Part shown: in pieces, positions 8,155 to 16,718 of the stretch
Layout: every line of letters begins with the position of its first letter
Position numbering within the stretch: the stretch's first letter is position 1
Source of the DNA: Bacillota bacterium
GTDB lineage: Bacteria; Bacillota; Sulfobacillia; JAJZIM01
Direction of reading: 5' to 3'
NCBI GenBank assembly: GCA_021810565.1
Contig: JAJZIM010000001.1
Location: forward strand, 55,422 to 119,421
DNA length: 64,000 nucleotides
Made by a program: the position numbers and the translations under genes
Notes under the pieces: model-generated
Told to the model about the DNA's origin: nothing
What the model saw: only the letters and a program-made list of their open reading frames with translations
The model's database searches: none

Positions 8155-10914
8155 TTACGGGTTGTAAGTGAAGTTGGGGGCTCGCGCGGAGCAGGTGCCG
8201 GCACCGCACACTTGGACGTCGACCGATCCGGCGTAGCCCGTCGCGGGCATGGTCGCCGTGATCTCAGTGGCAGACACCACCTGGACATTCGTAGCCGGTA
8301 CGGGGCTGCTGAGGTTGGCATAGGTGACCGTCACGGAGTCCCCTGCGGCGAACCCGCTGCCGGTGATGGTCACCGGCGTGCCGCCATAGTACGAGCCGCT
8401 GTCCGGGCTGATGGAGGTCACCACCGGCCCCTGGCTGGTTCCCGACCCGCCGCTGGTGCCGTTGTAAGTGAAGTTGGGGATTCGCTCGGAGCAGGTGCCG
8501 GCGGCGCACACTTGGACGTCGACCGGTCCGGCGTAGCCCGTCGCGGGCATGGTCGCCGTGATCTCAGTGGCAGACACCACCTGGACATTCGCAGCCGGTA
8601 TGGTGCTGCTGACGTTGGCATAGTTGACCGTCACGGAGTCCCCCGCGGCGAACCCGCTGCCGAAGATGGTCACCACCGTGCCGCCATAGTACGAGCCGCT
8701 GTCCGGCCTGATGGATGTCACCCACGGTCCCTGGCTGCTTCCCGACCCGCCGCTGGTGCCACTCCCACCGCTGCCCACCACCACGAAGTAGTTCTGCAAT
8801 TTCAGGAGCACCGCCGCCACCTGGGCCCGGTTCAGGATCGTCTGAGGCTGGAAGCTGCCGTCAGGGAAGCCCGCCATGATCCCGGCCTGGACGGCCGTGG
8901 CCACGTAGGGCTGAAGGGCCGGCGCGATGCCCGAGGCGTCGGTGAATTTCCCCAGGATCGCCTGGGTCTGAGCCGCCGAGGCGAGCTGCAGCTTGCCGGA
9001 CTGGACCAGGATGCGCACGATGACCGTGGCCACGTCCTGCCGGTCGAAGCCCTGGTCGGGATGGAAGGCAAAGCCGCCCCCGGGAAGCTGGTAGTAGTCG
9101 TAGTAGGGTGCGGCCGCCTCCACGCACGGGTACGCCCAGGCTTGCGAACCGCTGGCGGACACATCGGCGAAGGCGACGGGGCTGGCCGGCTGGGGCAGGG
9201 CGAAGGCGTGCTGCATCAGGCAGGCGAACTGCGCCCGGGTGACGTTGCCCGCAGGATCGTACTGAGCGTTGCCCACCCCGTGGATGATTCCCTCCTTGGC
9301 CAGGGTGTCGATGGCGTTCTTAGCCCAGGCGTAGCCGCCCAGATCGGTGAAGCCGGTCGTACCGGTGCCGCCGGAAGCCTGGTAGGTGAACTGATCCGCG
9401 GCGACCGCGGCGCTCTCACCGCCCGGGGTCAGCACCCGCACGTCCACCGTGCCCGAGCCGGGGGGTGACGTGGCGGTGATTTGGGTGTCCGAAACCACCT
9501 GGAAGGAGGCCGCCGCTCCACCGGAGCCGGCGTTGCCCAGGGCCGTGGAGCCGGCGAAGACGACCGCCGTCGCCCCGGTGAAGCCCGAGCCGTTGACGGT
9601 GATCTGGGTGCCTCCGGCCGCGGGGCCGCCGGTCGGACTCACCGAGGTTACCACCGGCCCGGCGCTCGTGCCGCAGGTGGCCGTGGCGGCATATAGCTCC
9701 GGAGAGGAACCGTCGTTATTCACGTATAGGACATCCATGCCCCCCGGAGCCGCGGCCACCGACACGAACTGCAGCGGGTCACCGCTGGTGGAAGGCGCTC
9801 CCACCGCCACGGGGCTCCATTTGCCGCCCGCGAAGGTGGCCACGTAGGGGGTATCGCCGACTGGATTGCCGCTGGCATTGGGACTGGAGTTGTAGGCCAC
9901 GACGGGACCGCAGGCCGCACTCACCGCCGCCGATGGGCTGTCAGTATTGTCTGTGACGACTCCAGGGCTGGGACCCATCTGGGTATCCGCCCAACTGCCG
10001 CCGGCATCGGTGGCCACGTAGGCGGTGCCAATGGTGCCCCCGGAGAAAACCGCGGCGACATGCACCGGGTTGCCGTTTACCAGGCCCACGGCTATCTGCC
10101 GCATGGAGCCGAAGTCGTTCGGAGGGGTGAACACGGTCTGCGCCTGGCCAGCAGCAACATCGCTCATGAACTGCAGAGTTCCATAGTTAAGGTCCCAGGC
10201 CAAGCTGACGGTTTGGCCGTCGGAGGCCAAGACGGGCATTCCCGCATTGCCTGCGGCGGCGGCCACGTTCTGGATATTCCAGGCGGCGGTGCCGCCGGCC
10301 TGCGGCAGGGAGGCCAAAGAGACCGAGGCCAGATAAACCGAGCCGGCGCCGGAAACCGTACAGGGACTTCCGTCCTGGAAGGCCACATACAGGGTATTCC
10401 CGGCGATGGCCGCCGACGGATCGTTGGTTTCAGTACCCAAGCCGCACGAGGCGCTGCTGTTGGGCGTCACGATGCTCGCCTGGACCCAGGGTCCGCCGGG
10501 ATTCCCCGACGGGTTGTAGTCCAGGTTGAGGCTGCCGTCGGAGGCGATGTAGGGGACGTAAACCGTACCGTTCTGCACGGCGATGGTCTCGGTGGGGGCG
10601 AACCCTCCGCCGGTCTTGAGCCCCGATACCCCCAGGTTATAGCTCTTCCAGGTGCCCCCGGCGTTGGTGGCCAACCAGAGGGCGGGGTTCACGTATACCC
10701 AGTACTGGTTGCTGCCGCTGACCACCAGATTGCTGGCCCAGTCCACTCCCGCCGTGCCCTGCAGGGTCAACACCGGTTGGCTCTGGGACCAGGTCACTCC
10801 GCCCCCGCCGGCCAAGGCCGGTAACGGGGTCACGCCCAGCGCGGCCGTGGCCGCCAGCACCAGGGCGGTCCCGCCGGCCCCCAAGGAACGCCACAATCTG
10901 CCTAAACGCATCAT
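8155..10914 (-). CDS. Secreted propeller/TIG/SLH surface protein, cassette 1
   Basis: 919 residues. Signal peptide 1-35 (cut after ALA). Residues 45-415 have repeated W/VYxA...GGxW units that suggest a beta-propeller. An IPT/TIG domain follows at about 420-511 (GPVVTSVSPTGGPAAGGTQI, NGSGF). Three SLH domains span about 521-710 (GIIHGVGNAQYDPAGNVTRAQ; GFDRQDVATVIVRIL; AGFPDGSFQPQTILNRAQ). After a Gly/Ser linker come two nearly identical TIG domains (730-813 and 830-919). SLH domains bind pyruvylated wall polymers, so it should be held at the cell surface. Having SLH in the middle, not at an end, is unusual. AAGGAG precedes the start. Function of the outer domains is unknown. Confidence 0.88.
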   Translation of the reverse strand: MMRLGRLWRSLGAGGTALVLAATAALGVTPLPALAGGGGVTWSQSQPVLTLQGTAGVDWASNLVVSGSNQYWVYVNPALWLATNAGGTWKSYNLGVSGLKTGGGFAPTETIAVQNGTVYVPYIASDGSLNLDYNPSGNPGGPWVQASIVTPNSSASCGLGTETNDPSAAIAGNTLYVAFQDGSPCTVSGAGSVYLASVSLASLPQAGGTAAWNIQNVAAAAGNAGMPVLASDGQTVSLAWDLNYGTLQFMSDVAAGQAQTVFTPPNDFGSMRQIAVGLVNGNPVHVAAVFSGGTIGTAYVATDAGGSWADTQMGPSPGVVTDNTDSPSAAVSAACGPVVAYNSSPNASGNPVGDTPYVATFAGGKWSPVAVGAPSTSGDPLQFVSVAAAPGGMDVLYVNNDGSSPELYAATATCGTSAGPVVTSVSPTGGPAAGGTQITVNGSGFTGATAVVFAGSTALGNAGSGGAAASFQVVSDTQITATSPPGSGTVDVRVLTPGGESAAVAADQFTYQASGGTGTTGFTDLGGYAWAKNAIDTLAKEGIIHGVGNAQYDPAGNVTRAQFACLMQHAFALPQPASPVAFADVSASGSQAWAYPCVEAAAPYYDYYQLPGGGFAFHPDQGFDRQDVATVIVRILVQSGKLQLASAAQTQAILGKFTDASGIAPALQPYVATAVQAGIMAGFPDGSFQPQTILNRAQVAAVLLKLQNYFVVVGSGGSGTSGGSGSSQGPWVTSIRPDSGSYYGGTVVTIFGSGFAAGDSVTVNYANVSSTIPAANVQVVSATEITATMPATGYAGPVDVQVCAAGTCSERIPNFTYNGTSGGSGTSQGPVVTSISPDSGSYYGGTPVTITGSGFAAGDSVTVTYANLSSPVPATNVQVVSATEITATMPATGYAGSVDVQVCGAGTCSARAPNFTYNP
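8161..8760 (-). repeat. Two tandem 300-bp units encoding C-terminal TIG domains
   Basis: The unit starting at 8161 (GTTGTAAGTGAAGTTGGGG) recurs at 8461, exactly 300 bases later, and stays nearly identical to about 8757. Whole codons are preserved, so the repeat adds or removes one TIG domain without breaking the frame. The related protein of cassette 2 has one such domain and that of cassette 3 has none. Confidence 0.9.
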
Positions 10915-11231
10915 TCTCTCTCTCCTTTCCGCTAAAAGAAGCCGCCGACCAAGACAAGGGGCGACAAGCTACCCGCCGCGCCGCTTGGCGTAATCGCCTT
11001 CCGGGGCCGCGACCAGCTCCGGCCGCCCCCGCCCCCCTCCCGCCAGTGCCGACGCCGGAGCAATGCCGGCGACCCGGCTGCCTGCCGGGAATAGGGCGGT
11101 CAAGGTTCACCGGAAGGAACGCATCCTGCGGATCTCTTGCATCGCAGTCTCTCCTTTCGTCCGGCGCCGCCTCGCGCGCCGGGTCCTCCCACCGGCTCCA
11201 CCTCCTCCCCTGTTCCTGGCCTACCGCCGGA
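10915..11231. other. Leader region of SLH gene, no gene seen
   Basis: Between the palindromic site and the SLH start I see a purine-rich ribosome site next to 10914 and short inverted repeats (for example around 11040-11090), but no reading frame with family similarity. It could be a long 5' untranslated region. Confidence 0.35.
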
Positions 11232-11310
11232 GGATAATCATCCCTGCCGACACACTCACTAGTATTATCGACAAAATCTCTGCCTACATAGTATATCGGG
11301 ATGATCATCC
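11232..11310 (-). promoter_or_regulatory. Paired GGATRATCATCC palindromes around an AT-rich promoter zone
   Basis: GGATGATCATCC at 11299-11310 is a perfect 12-bp palindrome; GGATAATCATCC at 11232-11243 differs by one base. They start 67 bp apart, and each is followed by CCTGCCG or CCCGCCG on the plus strand. The DNA between is far more AT-rich than its surroundings. On the minus strand a TATACT -10 lies just after the first palindrome, with TGACGG 18 bases before it, so the palindrome would fill the spacer. It lies 320 bases upstream of the SLH gene at 10914. A repressor site is the natural reading, but the regulator is unknown. Confidence 0.5.
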
Positions 11311-11316
11311 CCGCCG

Positions 11317-11540
11317 TCACCCTCCCCCCGGCGTATCGTAAACCCATCGTTGCTCGGCAGGATCCAGCACCCGCGGCGGGTCCAGGACGGTATGCATCCG
11401 GCCTTGGTTTGCGCCCGCGCCCAGGTGGGTCACCGCCCCGGACGTATCGGCTTCCCGGAAATGACTGCCCGGAAGCGGCCCATCCGTCCCCGCGGGGGAA
11501 CCCGCCCAAGGGGCCGTGCCCGCCAGTTTCCGGGCCGATC
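11317..11540 (-). pseudogene. Remnant of the 149-residue protein (copy of 16089-16538)
   Basis: The minus strand reads SHFREADTSGAVTHLGAG, GRMHTVLDPPRVLDPAEQRW, matching the C-terminal third of the intact paralogue at 16089-16538 (SIHFREANAPCAAPHLDAGG, ILDVLRMLDPAEQRRLF). The N-terminal part is missing, and the sequence 11541-11774 upstream shows no recognisable continuation. Confidence 0.6.
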
Positions 11541-11774
11541 CACGAGGGCCGCCACCAGGCACGGCGGAATGCCCAAAGCTAGGAAGGCGAATCTTCGGCC
11601 ACCATCTTTTCCAGCCACCTCTCGCGGTCGGTCCGGGAGCTTTCCCCAAGGGAAGCGCCTGCCTGCCAAATGTTGACCTGCAAGTCCGCGGGCGCCCTTC
11701 ACCTACGTCTCAAACCCCGCCGCCACCGGCCCCATACCCGGGCCCCAGGGGAAGGGGAAGAAACCCCGCCCCGG

Positions 11775-12232
11775 TTATCCCTGCACCATCACCTCGGCCT
11801 GGGAGCCCGGGGCCGACTGGCCGGTCTGCTTGACGGCGGCGCCCACGGCCCAGACCTCCATGACGTCGGTGCCGTGGTGGATCACCTGGAAGTCGACCCC
11901 CACCACTCCGTCGGCCCCCAGTTCGTCGGCCTCCCGCTTCATGCGGGACAGGGCCAGCTGGCGCGCGTCGTACATGAGCTCCGTGTACTCCGTGAGCCCC
12001 CCCCGCACCAGGCCTCTCAGCGCCGTGGTCAGCCCGCCGGTAACCCCATGGAGAACACGCTGTTGCTCATGACCGACCTCGCCGGGATGTACCCTTGGCT
12101 CTGGAAAAGCCCCAACTCCTGGACCGTCAGGTCCGGGGTGAAGGCCCCCCGGCTCCGGTCCACGCCCTTCATCTCCTGCTCCACTTCCTGCAGGGAGCGG
12201 CTTCGCCCCCCGCCGCCGCCAAACAGCGGCAT
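11775..12232 (-). pseudogene. YbjQ-family gene with a one-base deletion, cassette 2
   Basis: The first 67 codons (MPLFGGGGGRSRSLQEVEQE onward) match the intact YbjQ-like proteins, then the frame shifts after SVFSMG. The other half (GLTEYTELMYDARQLALSRM to VMVQG) is open in another frame down to 11775. Comparison with 23127-23582 shows ATGGGCATCACCGG in the intact gene against ATGGGGTTACCGG here, a one-base loss near 12035. The YbjQ/DUF74 family has been called heavy-metal-binding on weak evidence. Unless this is a sequence error, the copy is dead. Confidence 0.75.
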
Positions 12233-12298
12233 GCGATCCCCTCCTCTCGACCTGCGCTTCCGCAGCCGCCCGCCCGCCCCTCGGCCCTGACCCCGCCC

Positions 12299-12538
12299 CT
12301 ACCGGTGCTGCCTAAGCTGTCGGCACACCGGCCAGTCTACGAAGGCGAAGACGAAGAACATGATCAGGTTGATGACGGGCACGAAACTGACGAGGATCCA
12401 CCATCCGGAATAGCCGGCCTTGTTCAGGATCCGCACCCACGCGATGATGCTCAGCACCGTCAGGACCAGCATCACCACCACCGTGCCGCCAATGGCCAGG
12501 ACGCCGGTGGTGCCGTTGAAACCTGAAACTCCGTTCAT
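12299..12538 (-). CDS. 79-residue two-helix membrane protein, cassette 2
   Basis: Nearly identical to the cassette-1 protein at 6977-7216: hydrophobic segment, WVRILNKAGYSGWW loop, second hydrophobic segment with VPVINLIMFF. It starts with ATG (MNGVSGFNG), and GGAGGAGG stands a suitable distance upstream. It follows the 107-residue gene by 22 bases. The strong conservation between copies, while YbjQ neighbours decay, suggests that this gene is still selected. Function unknown. Confidence 0.78.
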   Translation of the reverse strand: MNGVSGFNGTTGVLAIGGTVVVMLVLTVLSIIAWVRILNKAGYSGWWILVSFVPVINLIMFFVFAFVDWPVCRQLRQHR

Positions 12539-12560
12539 TTTCCATGCCTCCTCCCTTTTA

Positions 12561-12884
12561 TCAGTGCAGCAGGCTCCACAGGATCCACAGCAAGAGCAGG
12601 CCGCCCAGGAACCACCAGGTGATTCGCCCGGCCTGGAAGTTGACCCGGTCCACCAGGAGTTGCCCCGTGGAGCGGTTGCGGCACAGCATCACCTCTTCCC
12701 CCGCCGGGCTGCGGGCCACTTTGGCCTCCAGCACGTCCCCCGGAGCGAGGCGCAGGTCCCGCCGGGTGGCCGTGAAGCGTAGCACCCGGCGGCCGCCACC
12801 TCCGACGTCCAGGGCCACCGTGTACACGGCGGAGACGTCCCCCAGGCGCTCCAGCTCCTCCACCCTGCCGCGCACGGTCTCCAT
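12561..12884 (-). CDS. 107-residue protein with C-terminal membrane helix, cassette 2
   Basis: Paralogue of 7239-7562, the same length and more than 90 percent alike by eye. A soluble domain carries GDVSAVYTVALDVGGGGRRV and DLRLAPGDVLEAKVARSP, and one C-terminal helix ITWWFLGGLLLLWILWSLL ends the protein. ATG start (METVRGRV) with AAAGGGTGGG upstream. It lies between the Tic20-like gene (35 bases away) and the two-helix gene (22 bases away). Family not recognised. The linked, equally spaced small genes suggest that their products work together in the membrane. Confidence 0.75.
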   Translation of the reverse strand: METVRGRVEELERLGDVSAVYTVALDVGGGGRRVLRFTATRRDLRLAPGDVLEAKVARSPAGEEVMLCRNRSTGQLLVDRVNFQAGRITWWFLGGLLLLWILWSLLH

Positions 12885-12919
12885 GGTTCACCCACCCTTT
12901 CGCGCCGCGCTGGTCTGGC

Positions 12920-13303
12920 CTAAACGCTCCGACTGTACCGCTCGGCCATGGCCCCGATGACCGGCAGGGACACCGGCTGCCCCTGGAAGGCGCGGATCAT
13001 CACCCACAGCCACAGGGCGAGGAAAGCCAGGCGGATCAGCAGACTCAGGTAATAGACGAGGATGTAAAGGCCGGAAGCGATCAGGATGCCGAAGAACACC
13101 CCCAGGACGATGGAGATCAGGATGTACGCCACCGACAAGAGGATCGACTGCCACGCCGCGTAGCGCACGATAGGATCGCGCTTCTCGATGACCAGGAATA
13201 TGATGCCGGTGATGAAACCGAGCAAGTAGCTGAGTCCCGCCGCCACGTTGGGAGCCAGTCCGCTGCCGGCCGGAACGCCGGGTCCGGGAGCATTGCCGCC
13301 CAT
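12920..13303 (-). CDS. Tic20/DUF4870-like membrane protein, cassette 2
   Basis: 127 residues, starting MGGNAPGPG with AAAGGAG 9 bases upstream. It shows the family pattern LAPNVAAGLSYLLGFITG, an EKRDPIVRYAAWQS loop, and further hydrophobic segments (ILLSVAYILISIVLGVFFG; LYILVYYLSLLIRLAFLAL). Proteins of this type are small multi-helix membrane proteins of unknown role. It follows the SLH protein stop by 107 bases and probably shares its transcript. Compared with copies 1 and 3 its middle differs most (FGILIASGLYILVYYLS against VGLRFAVHLWFLVYALS). Confidence 0.78.
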   Translation of the reverse strand: MGGNAPGPGVPAGSGLAPNVAAGLSYLLGFITGIIFLVIEKRDPIVRYAAWQSILLSVAYILISIVLGVFFGILIASGLYILVYYLSLLIRLAFLALWLWVMIRAFQGQPVSLPVIGAMAERYSRSV

Positions 13304-13410
13304 CGTTCGTCACTCCTTTGAGATCTCGGTCCGGTCTTCGCCGTGGCCGCCAAGGCGGTGGGGCGGGGGCCCCGCGGGGCCCCCCCTCCCGCCGTGCGCC
13401 CCTGGAGCTC

Positions 13411-15936
13411 TTACTTGCTGTAAGTGAATTGGGGGGTGCTGTTTGCGCAAACAGAGCCGGTGGCGTTGCATATGTCGATCCAGTACACGCTACCCACGCC
13501 CAAGCCCGCCGGGGTGGTCGCCGTAATCTCGCTGGAGGACACCACCTGGACGTTGGTGGCCTGTTGGATGACGGTACCACTTTGGTAGGGGATGAAGGTC
13601 ACGGAATCCCCCTGGGCGAAACCGCTGCCGGTGATGGTTATGGCCGTGCCACCGCTCACCGGGCCGCTGTCAGGAGTGATGGATGTCACCGCCGGGCCCT
13701 GGGTGGTCCCCGACCCGCCTCCGGTACCGCTCCCACCGCCGGTACCACTCCCGCTACCGGCCCCGCTACCGCCGCCTCCCACCACTACGAAGTAGTTCTG
13801 CAATTTCAGGAGCACGGCCGCCACCTGGGCCCGGTTCAGGATCGTCTGGGGCTGGAAGCTGCCGTCAGGGAAGCCCGCCATGATCCCGGCCTGGACGGCC
13901 GTGGCCACGTAGGGCTCGAGGGCCGGAGCGATGTCCGAGGCGTCGGTGAATTTCGCCAGGATCGCCTGGGTCTGAGCCGCCGAGGCGAGCTGCAGCTTGC
14001 CGGACTTGACCAGGATGCGCACGATAACCGTGGCCACGTCCTGCCGGTCGAAGCCCTGGTCCGGATGGAAGGCAAAGCCGCCTCCGGGAAGCTGGTAGTA
14101 GTCGTAGTAGGGGGAAGCAGCCTCCACCGGCTGGTACTCCCAGGCTTCCGGACCGCTGGCGGACACATCGGCGAAGGCGATGGGGCTGGCCGGCTGGGGC
14201 AGGGCGAAGGCGTGCATCATCAAGGAGGCGAACTGCGCCCGGGTGACGTTGCCCGCAGGATCATATTGCCCGTTGCCCACCCCGTGGATGATCCCCTCCT
14301 TGGCCAGGGTGTCGATGGCATTTTGGGCCCAGGCGTAGCCGCCCAGATCGGTGAAGGTGGGCGTACCGGTGCCGCCGGACGACTGGTAGGTGAAGGCGTC
14401 GGCCCCGGCCTCGCTGACGGCGCTCTGGCCCGCCGGGGTGGTCACCACGATGTAGACCGTCCCGCCGCCCGGAGGAGATACCGCCGTCAACTGGGTGTCG
14501 GACACCACTTGGAAGCTGGCCGCCGGTCCGCCCGTTCCCGAGGCGCCGTTAGCCTGGCCCGAGGCGTTCTGCCCCTGGAAGGTCACCGCCGTGGCCCCGG
14601 TGAAGCCCGAGCCGGTGACGGTGATCTGGGTGCCCCCGGCCGCGGGGCCGCTGTTGGGACTGACCGCGGTCACCACGGGCGCCGCCGCGGATGAGCAAGT
14701 CTCGCTGGATGCGTAGAGCACCGGTGAGCCGCTGTCGTCGTTGAGCCATACCAGGTCGAAACCGTTGGCCGTTGCCGCGATGCCGGGGCTCATGGGGTCT
14801 AGGCTCTGTTCAGGGGCGCCGACGTTCTGGGGCGTCCACTGGCCGCCCGAAAGGGTGCTCACCACCACTTGGGCCGCCGTTGCGTTTTGGCTGGGCAGAT
14901 GGGTATACGCCATCGCTTGGCCGCAGGCCCCCACCGCCGCAGTTGGCCGCTCGTTACCCGTCACGTTGCTCTGCTGGAGTTCCGAGGACTGCCAGCTGCC
15001 GCCGGCGTTGCTCGAAACCCAGATGTCCACGACATTGCCGCCGGCACCCAGGGCCGCCAGGTCGACCCCGCCCGAGGCGGCCAGGGTCATCTTCGACCGG
15101 TCCATGCCCTGACCCGACACCGTGGCCGCAACCTGGGGGGAGGCCGGCCAAGTGAAGCCGTTCGCTCCGCCCGGCGTGCCTTTCACGAAGCCGATGACGC
15201 CGCCGTAGCCGCCTAGCTGATATGCCAGGTCGAGGCTGCCGCCGTCCGCAGCGAGGGCTGGGTAATAGCCGCCGTTGGCATAGCCGCCGGTCGCCGCCGA
15301 GAACTGCCAGGCCGGCGAGCCGCCCGCCGTCAGCGCACTGATGGGCGCGGCGGCCACGTACACGTCGTTGGTCGCGGTGCCGCCGGCGCGGTTGCACGCT
15401 GAAGCGTCATCGAAAGCCACCGCCAGGACGCCGCCCACCACGGCCGCCTGGGGATCCGCCGCCTCGAGGCCCATCCCGCAAAAGCCGGAATTGCCTTTCG
15501 GCAACACCGTCACGTCCGCCCAGGTACCGGAGGGTCCCGCAGGATCAAAGGCCAGTTTCACGTCGCCATTGGTGTCCATGTAGGGGATGTAGGCGACCCC
15601 GCCGGATACGGCCAGTCCGTAGGGCCCCTCGCTGTTGGTAGCAGTGGCGTCGGCGACACCCGTCTGATACTGCCGCCAGCTGCCGCCCGCGTTGGTCAAA
15701 AGGGCATAGGTGCCGCCGAACTGCGCCACCAGGTACTGGCTGGTGCCATCCACCACCAACGGGGACACGGTGGTCGGCGTGCCTTGCAAGGTCAATGCCT
15801 GCTGGGGCGCCGACCAGCCGGAACCTCCCCCGCCCGCCAGGGCTGGCGGGGGGACCGCTCCCAGGGCAGCCATGGCTGCCAACAGCCAGGCCAGCGTCAC
15901 CCCTAAAAGAGACCGCATCTCGCGCATCTTAAACAT
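13411..15936 (-). CDS. Secreted propeller/TIG/SLH surface protein, cassette 2
   Basis: 841 residues. Signal peptide ends near AGGGG (PPPALA cut). Residues about 40-410 form the propeller-like part (SQYLVAQFGGTYALLTNAGG), closely related to the lipoprotein at 16719-18362. Then come an IPT/TIG domain (VSPNSGPAAGGTQITVTGSG), three SLH domains almost identical in DNA to those of cassettes 1 and 3, a long Gly/Ser/Thr linker (GGGGSGAGSGSGTGGGSG) and one C-terminal TIG domain (TPDSGPVSGG, ITGSGFAQGDSV). I chose the ATG at 15936, 7 bases after GGAGG; the GTG one codon earlier is too close. It is expected to be wall-anchored through SLH. Confidence 0.87.
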   Translation of the reverse strand: MFKMREMRSLLGVTLAWLLAAMAALGAVPPPALAGGGGSGWSAPQQALTLQGTPTTVSPLVVDGTSQYLVAQFGGTYALLTNAGGSWRQYQTGVADATATNSEGPYGLAVSGGVAYIPYMDTNGDVKLAFDPAGPSGTWADVTVLPKGNSGFCGMGLEAADPQAAVVGGVLAVAFDDASACNRAGGTATNDVYVAAAPISALTAGGSPAWQFSAATGGYANGGYYPALAADGGSLDLAYQLGGYGGVIGFVKGTPGGANGFTWPASPQVAATVSGQGMDRSKMTLAASGGVDLAALGAGGNVVDIWVSSNAGGSWQSSELQQSNVTGNERPTAAVGACGQAMAYTHLPSQNATAAQVVVSTLSGGQWTPQNVGAPEQSLDPMSPGIAATANGFDLVWLNDDSGSPVLYASSETCSSAAAPVVTAVSPNSGPAAGGTQITVTGSGFTGATAVTFQGQNASGQANGASGTGGPAASFQVVSDTQLTAVSPPGGGTVYIVVTTPAGQSAVSEAGADAFTYQSSGGTGTPTFTDLGGYAWAQNAIDTLAKEGIIHGVGNGQYDPAGNVTRAQFASLMMHAFALPQPASPIAFADVSASGPEAWEYQPVEAASPYYDYYQLPGGGFAFHPDQGFDRQDVATVIVRILVKSGKLQLASAAQTQAILAKFTDASDIAPALEPYVATAVQAGIMAGFPDGSFQPQTILNRAQVAAVLLKLQNYFVVVGGGGSGAGSGSGTGGGSGTGGGSGTTQGPAVTSITPDSGPVSGGTAITITGSGFAQGDSVTFIPYQSGTVIQQATNVQVVSSSEITATTPAGLGVGSVYWIDICNATGSVCANSTPQFTYSK

Positions 15937-16088
15937 CACCCTGCCTCCTTCTCATTCGGTACCTTCGCCACCCGTGCCGTCCCTGGCGCCCCGCCGGCGC
16001 CGCGTCTCGCCGGCCTTTTCCACCGGCTCCACCTCCCCTCTTGGTCTTCGCCTTCCGAGCGGGTTCGCCACCCTCCCCGCCCGCTCAG

Positions 16089-16538
16089 TCACACCGTCCC
16101 GCCGAACAGTCGCCGTTGCTCGGCGGGATCCAGCATCCGCAGCACGTCCAGGATGCTGTGCATCGCGCCCGGGTTTCCCCCCGCATCCAGGTGGGGCGCC
16201 GCGCACGGCGCATTGGCTTCCCGGAAGTGGATGCTCAGAAGCGGCACCTGGGTCCCCGCGTGGGAGCCCGCCCGGGAGCGGCTGCCGAAGACCTCCGCCA
16301 TGGCGTAGCCCCAGAAGCCGCACTTGTGGGCATGGCGGGCATAGATCTGCCACCGCTCGAACTCGGCGAACCGGGAGACGTCCATCAGGCGTACCGCCTC
16401 CGGATGATCCTTCGCCGCCCGCTCCAACAGGGCCAAGGCCTTGGAGAACCCCGCGTTGGCCGGGACCTCCCGCGCCTGCCCCGGGGCGTACCAAAGGTCC
16501 AAGGCCACCACATGCCACCCGCCGATATCCTTGCGCAC
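16089..16538 (-). CDS. 149-residue protein of unknown family
   Basis: Starts at GTG 16538 with GGAGGTGGG just upstream. The protein is probably cytoplasmic: no signal and no membrane helix. Visible features are a VVALDLWYAPGQAREVP strand-loop, a helix FSKALALLERAAKDHPEAVRLM, a YARHAHKCGFWGYAMAEVFG block with two His and a Cys, and a C-terminal helix ILDVLRMLDPAEQRRLFGG. A truncated relative lies at 11317-11540. I do not recognise the family. It lies between the propeller lipoprotein (16719) and the SLH protein (15936), 150 bases before the latter. Confidence 0.55.
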   Translation of the reverse strand: MRKDIGGWHVVALDLWYAPGQAREVPANAGFSKALALLERAAKDHPEAVRLMDVSRFAEFERWQIYARHAHKCGFWGYAMAEVFGSRSRAGSHAGTQVPLLSIHFREANAPCAAPHLDAGGNPGAMHSILDVLRMLDPAEQRRLFGGTV

Positions 16539-16718
16539 TTGCCCACCTCCGCCGCTGGAACCTTTTCCGGATCGTGCCGCTTCCCCGGTCGGCTTCCCGG
16601 GGTCCGGGATCACCCCTCTCACCTCTTCCTCGTACTCGGAGCGCCGCGCAAGGGCCGCACCGGCCCCGGAGGAGGCTGGACCGGGGCGTCACCCTCTCCC
16701 CCGGCACCGGCCGTCGGC

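Noticed and set aside
8161-8760. Tandem repeats that might suggest CRISPR or satellite DNA
   Set aside because: The period is 300 bp, the units are whole coding TIG domains, and there are only two; no short repeats with unique spacers exist anywhere in the window.
11775-12232. Programmed frameshift in the YbjQ copy
   Set aside because: Comparison with intact copies shows a simple one-base loss and no slippery heptamer or stop arrangement that would favour programmed shifting.
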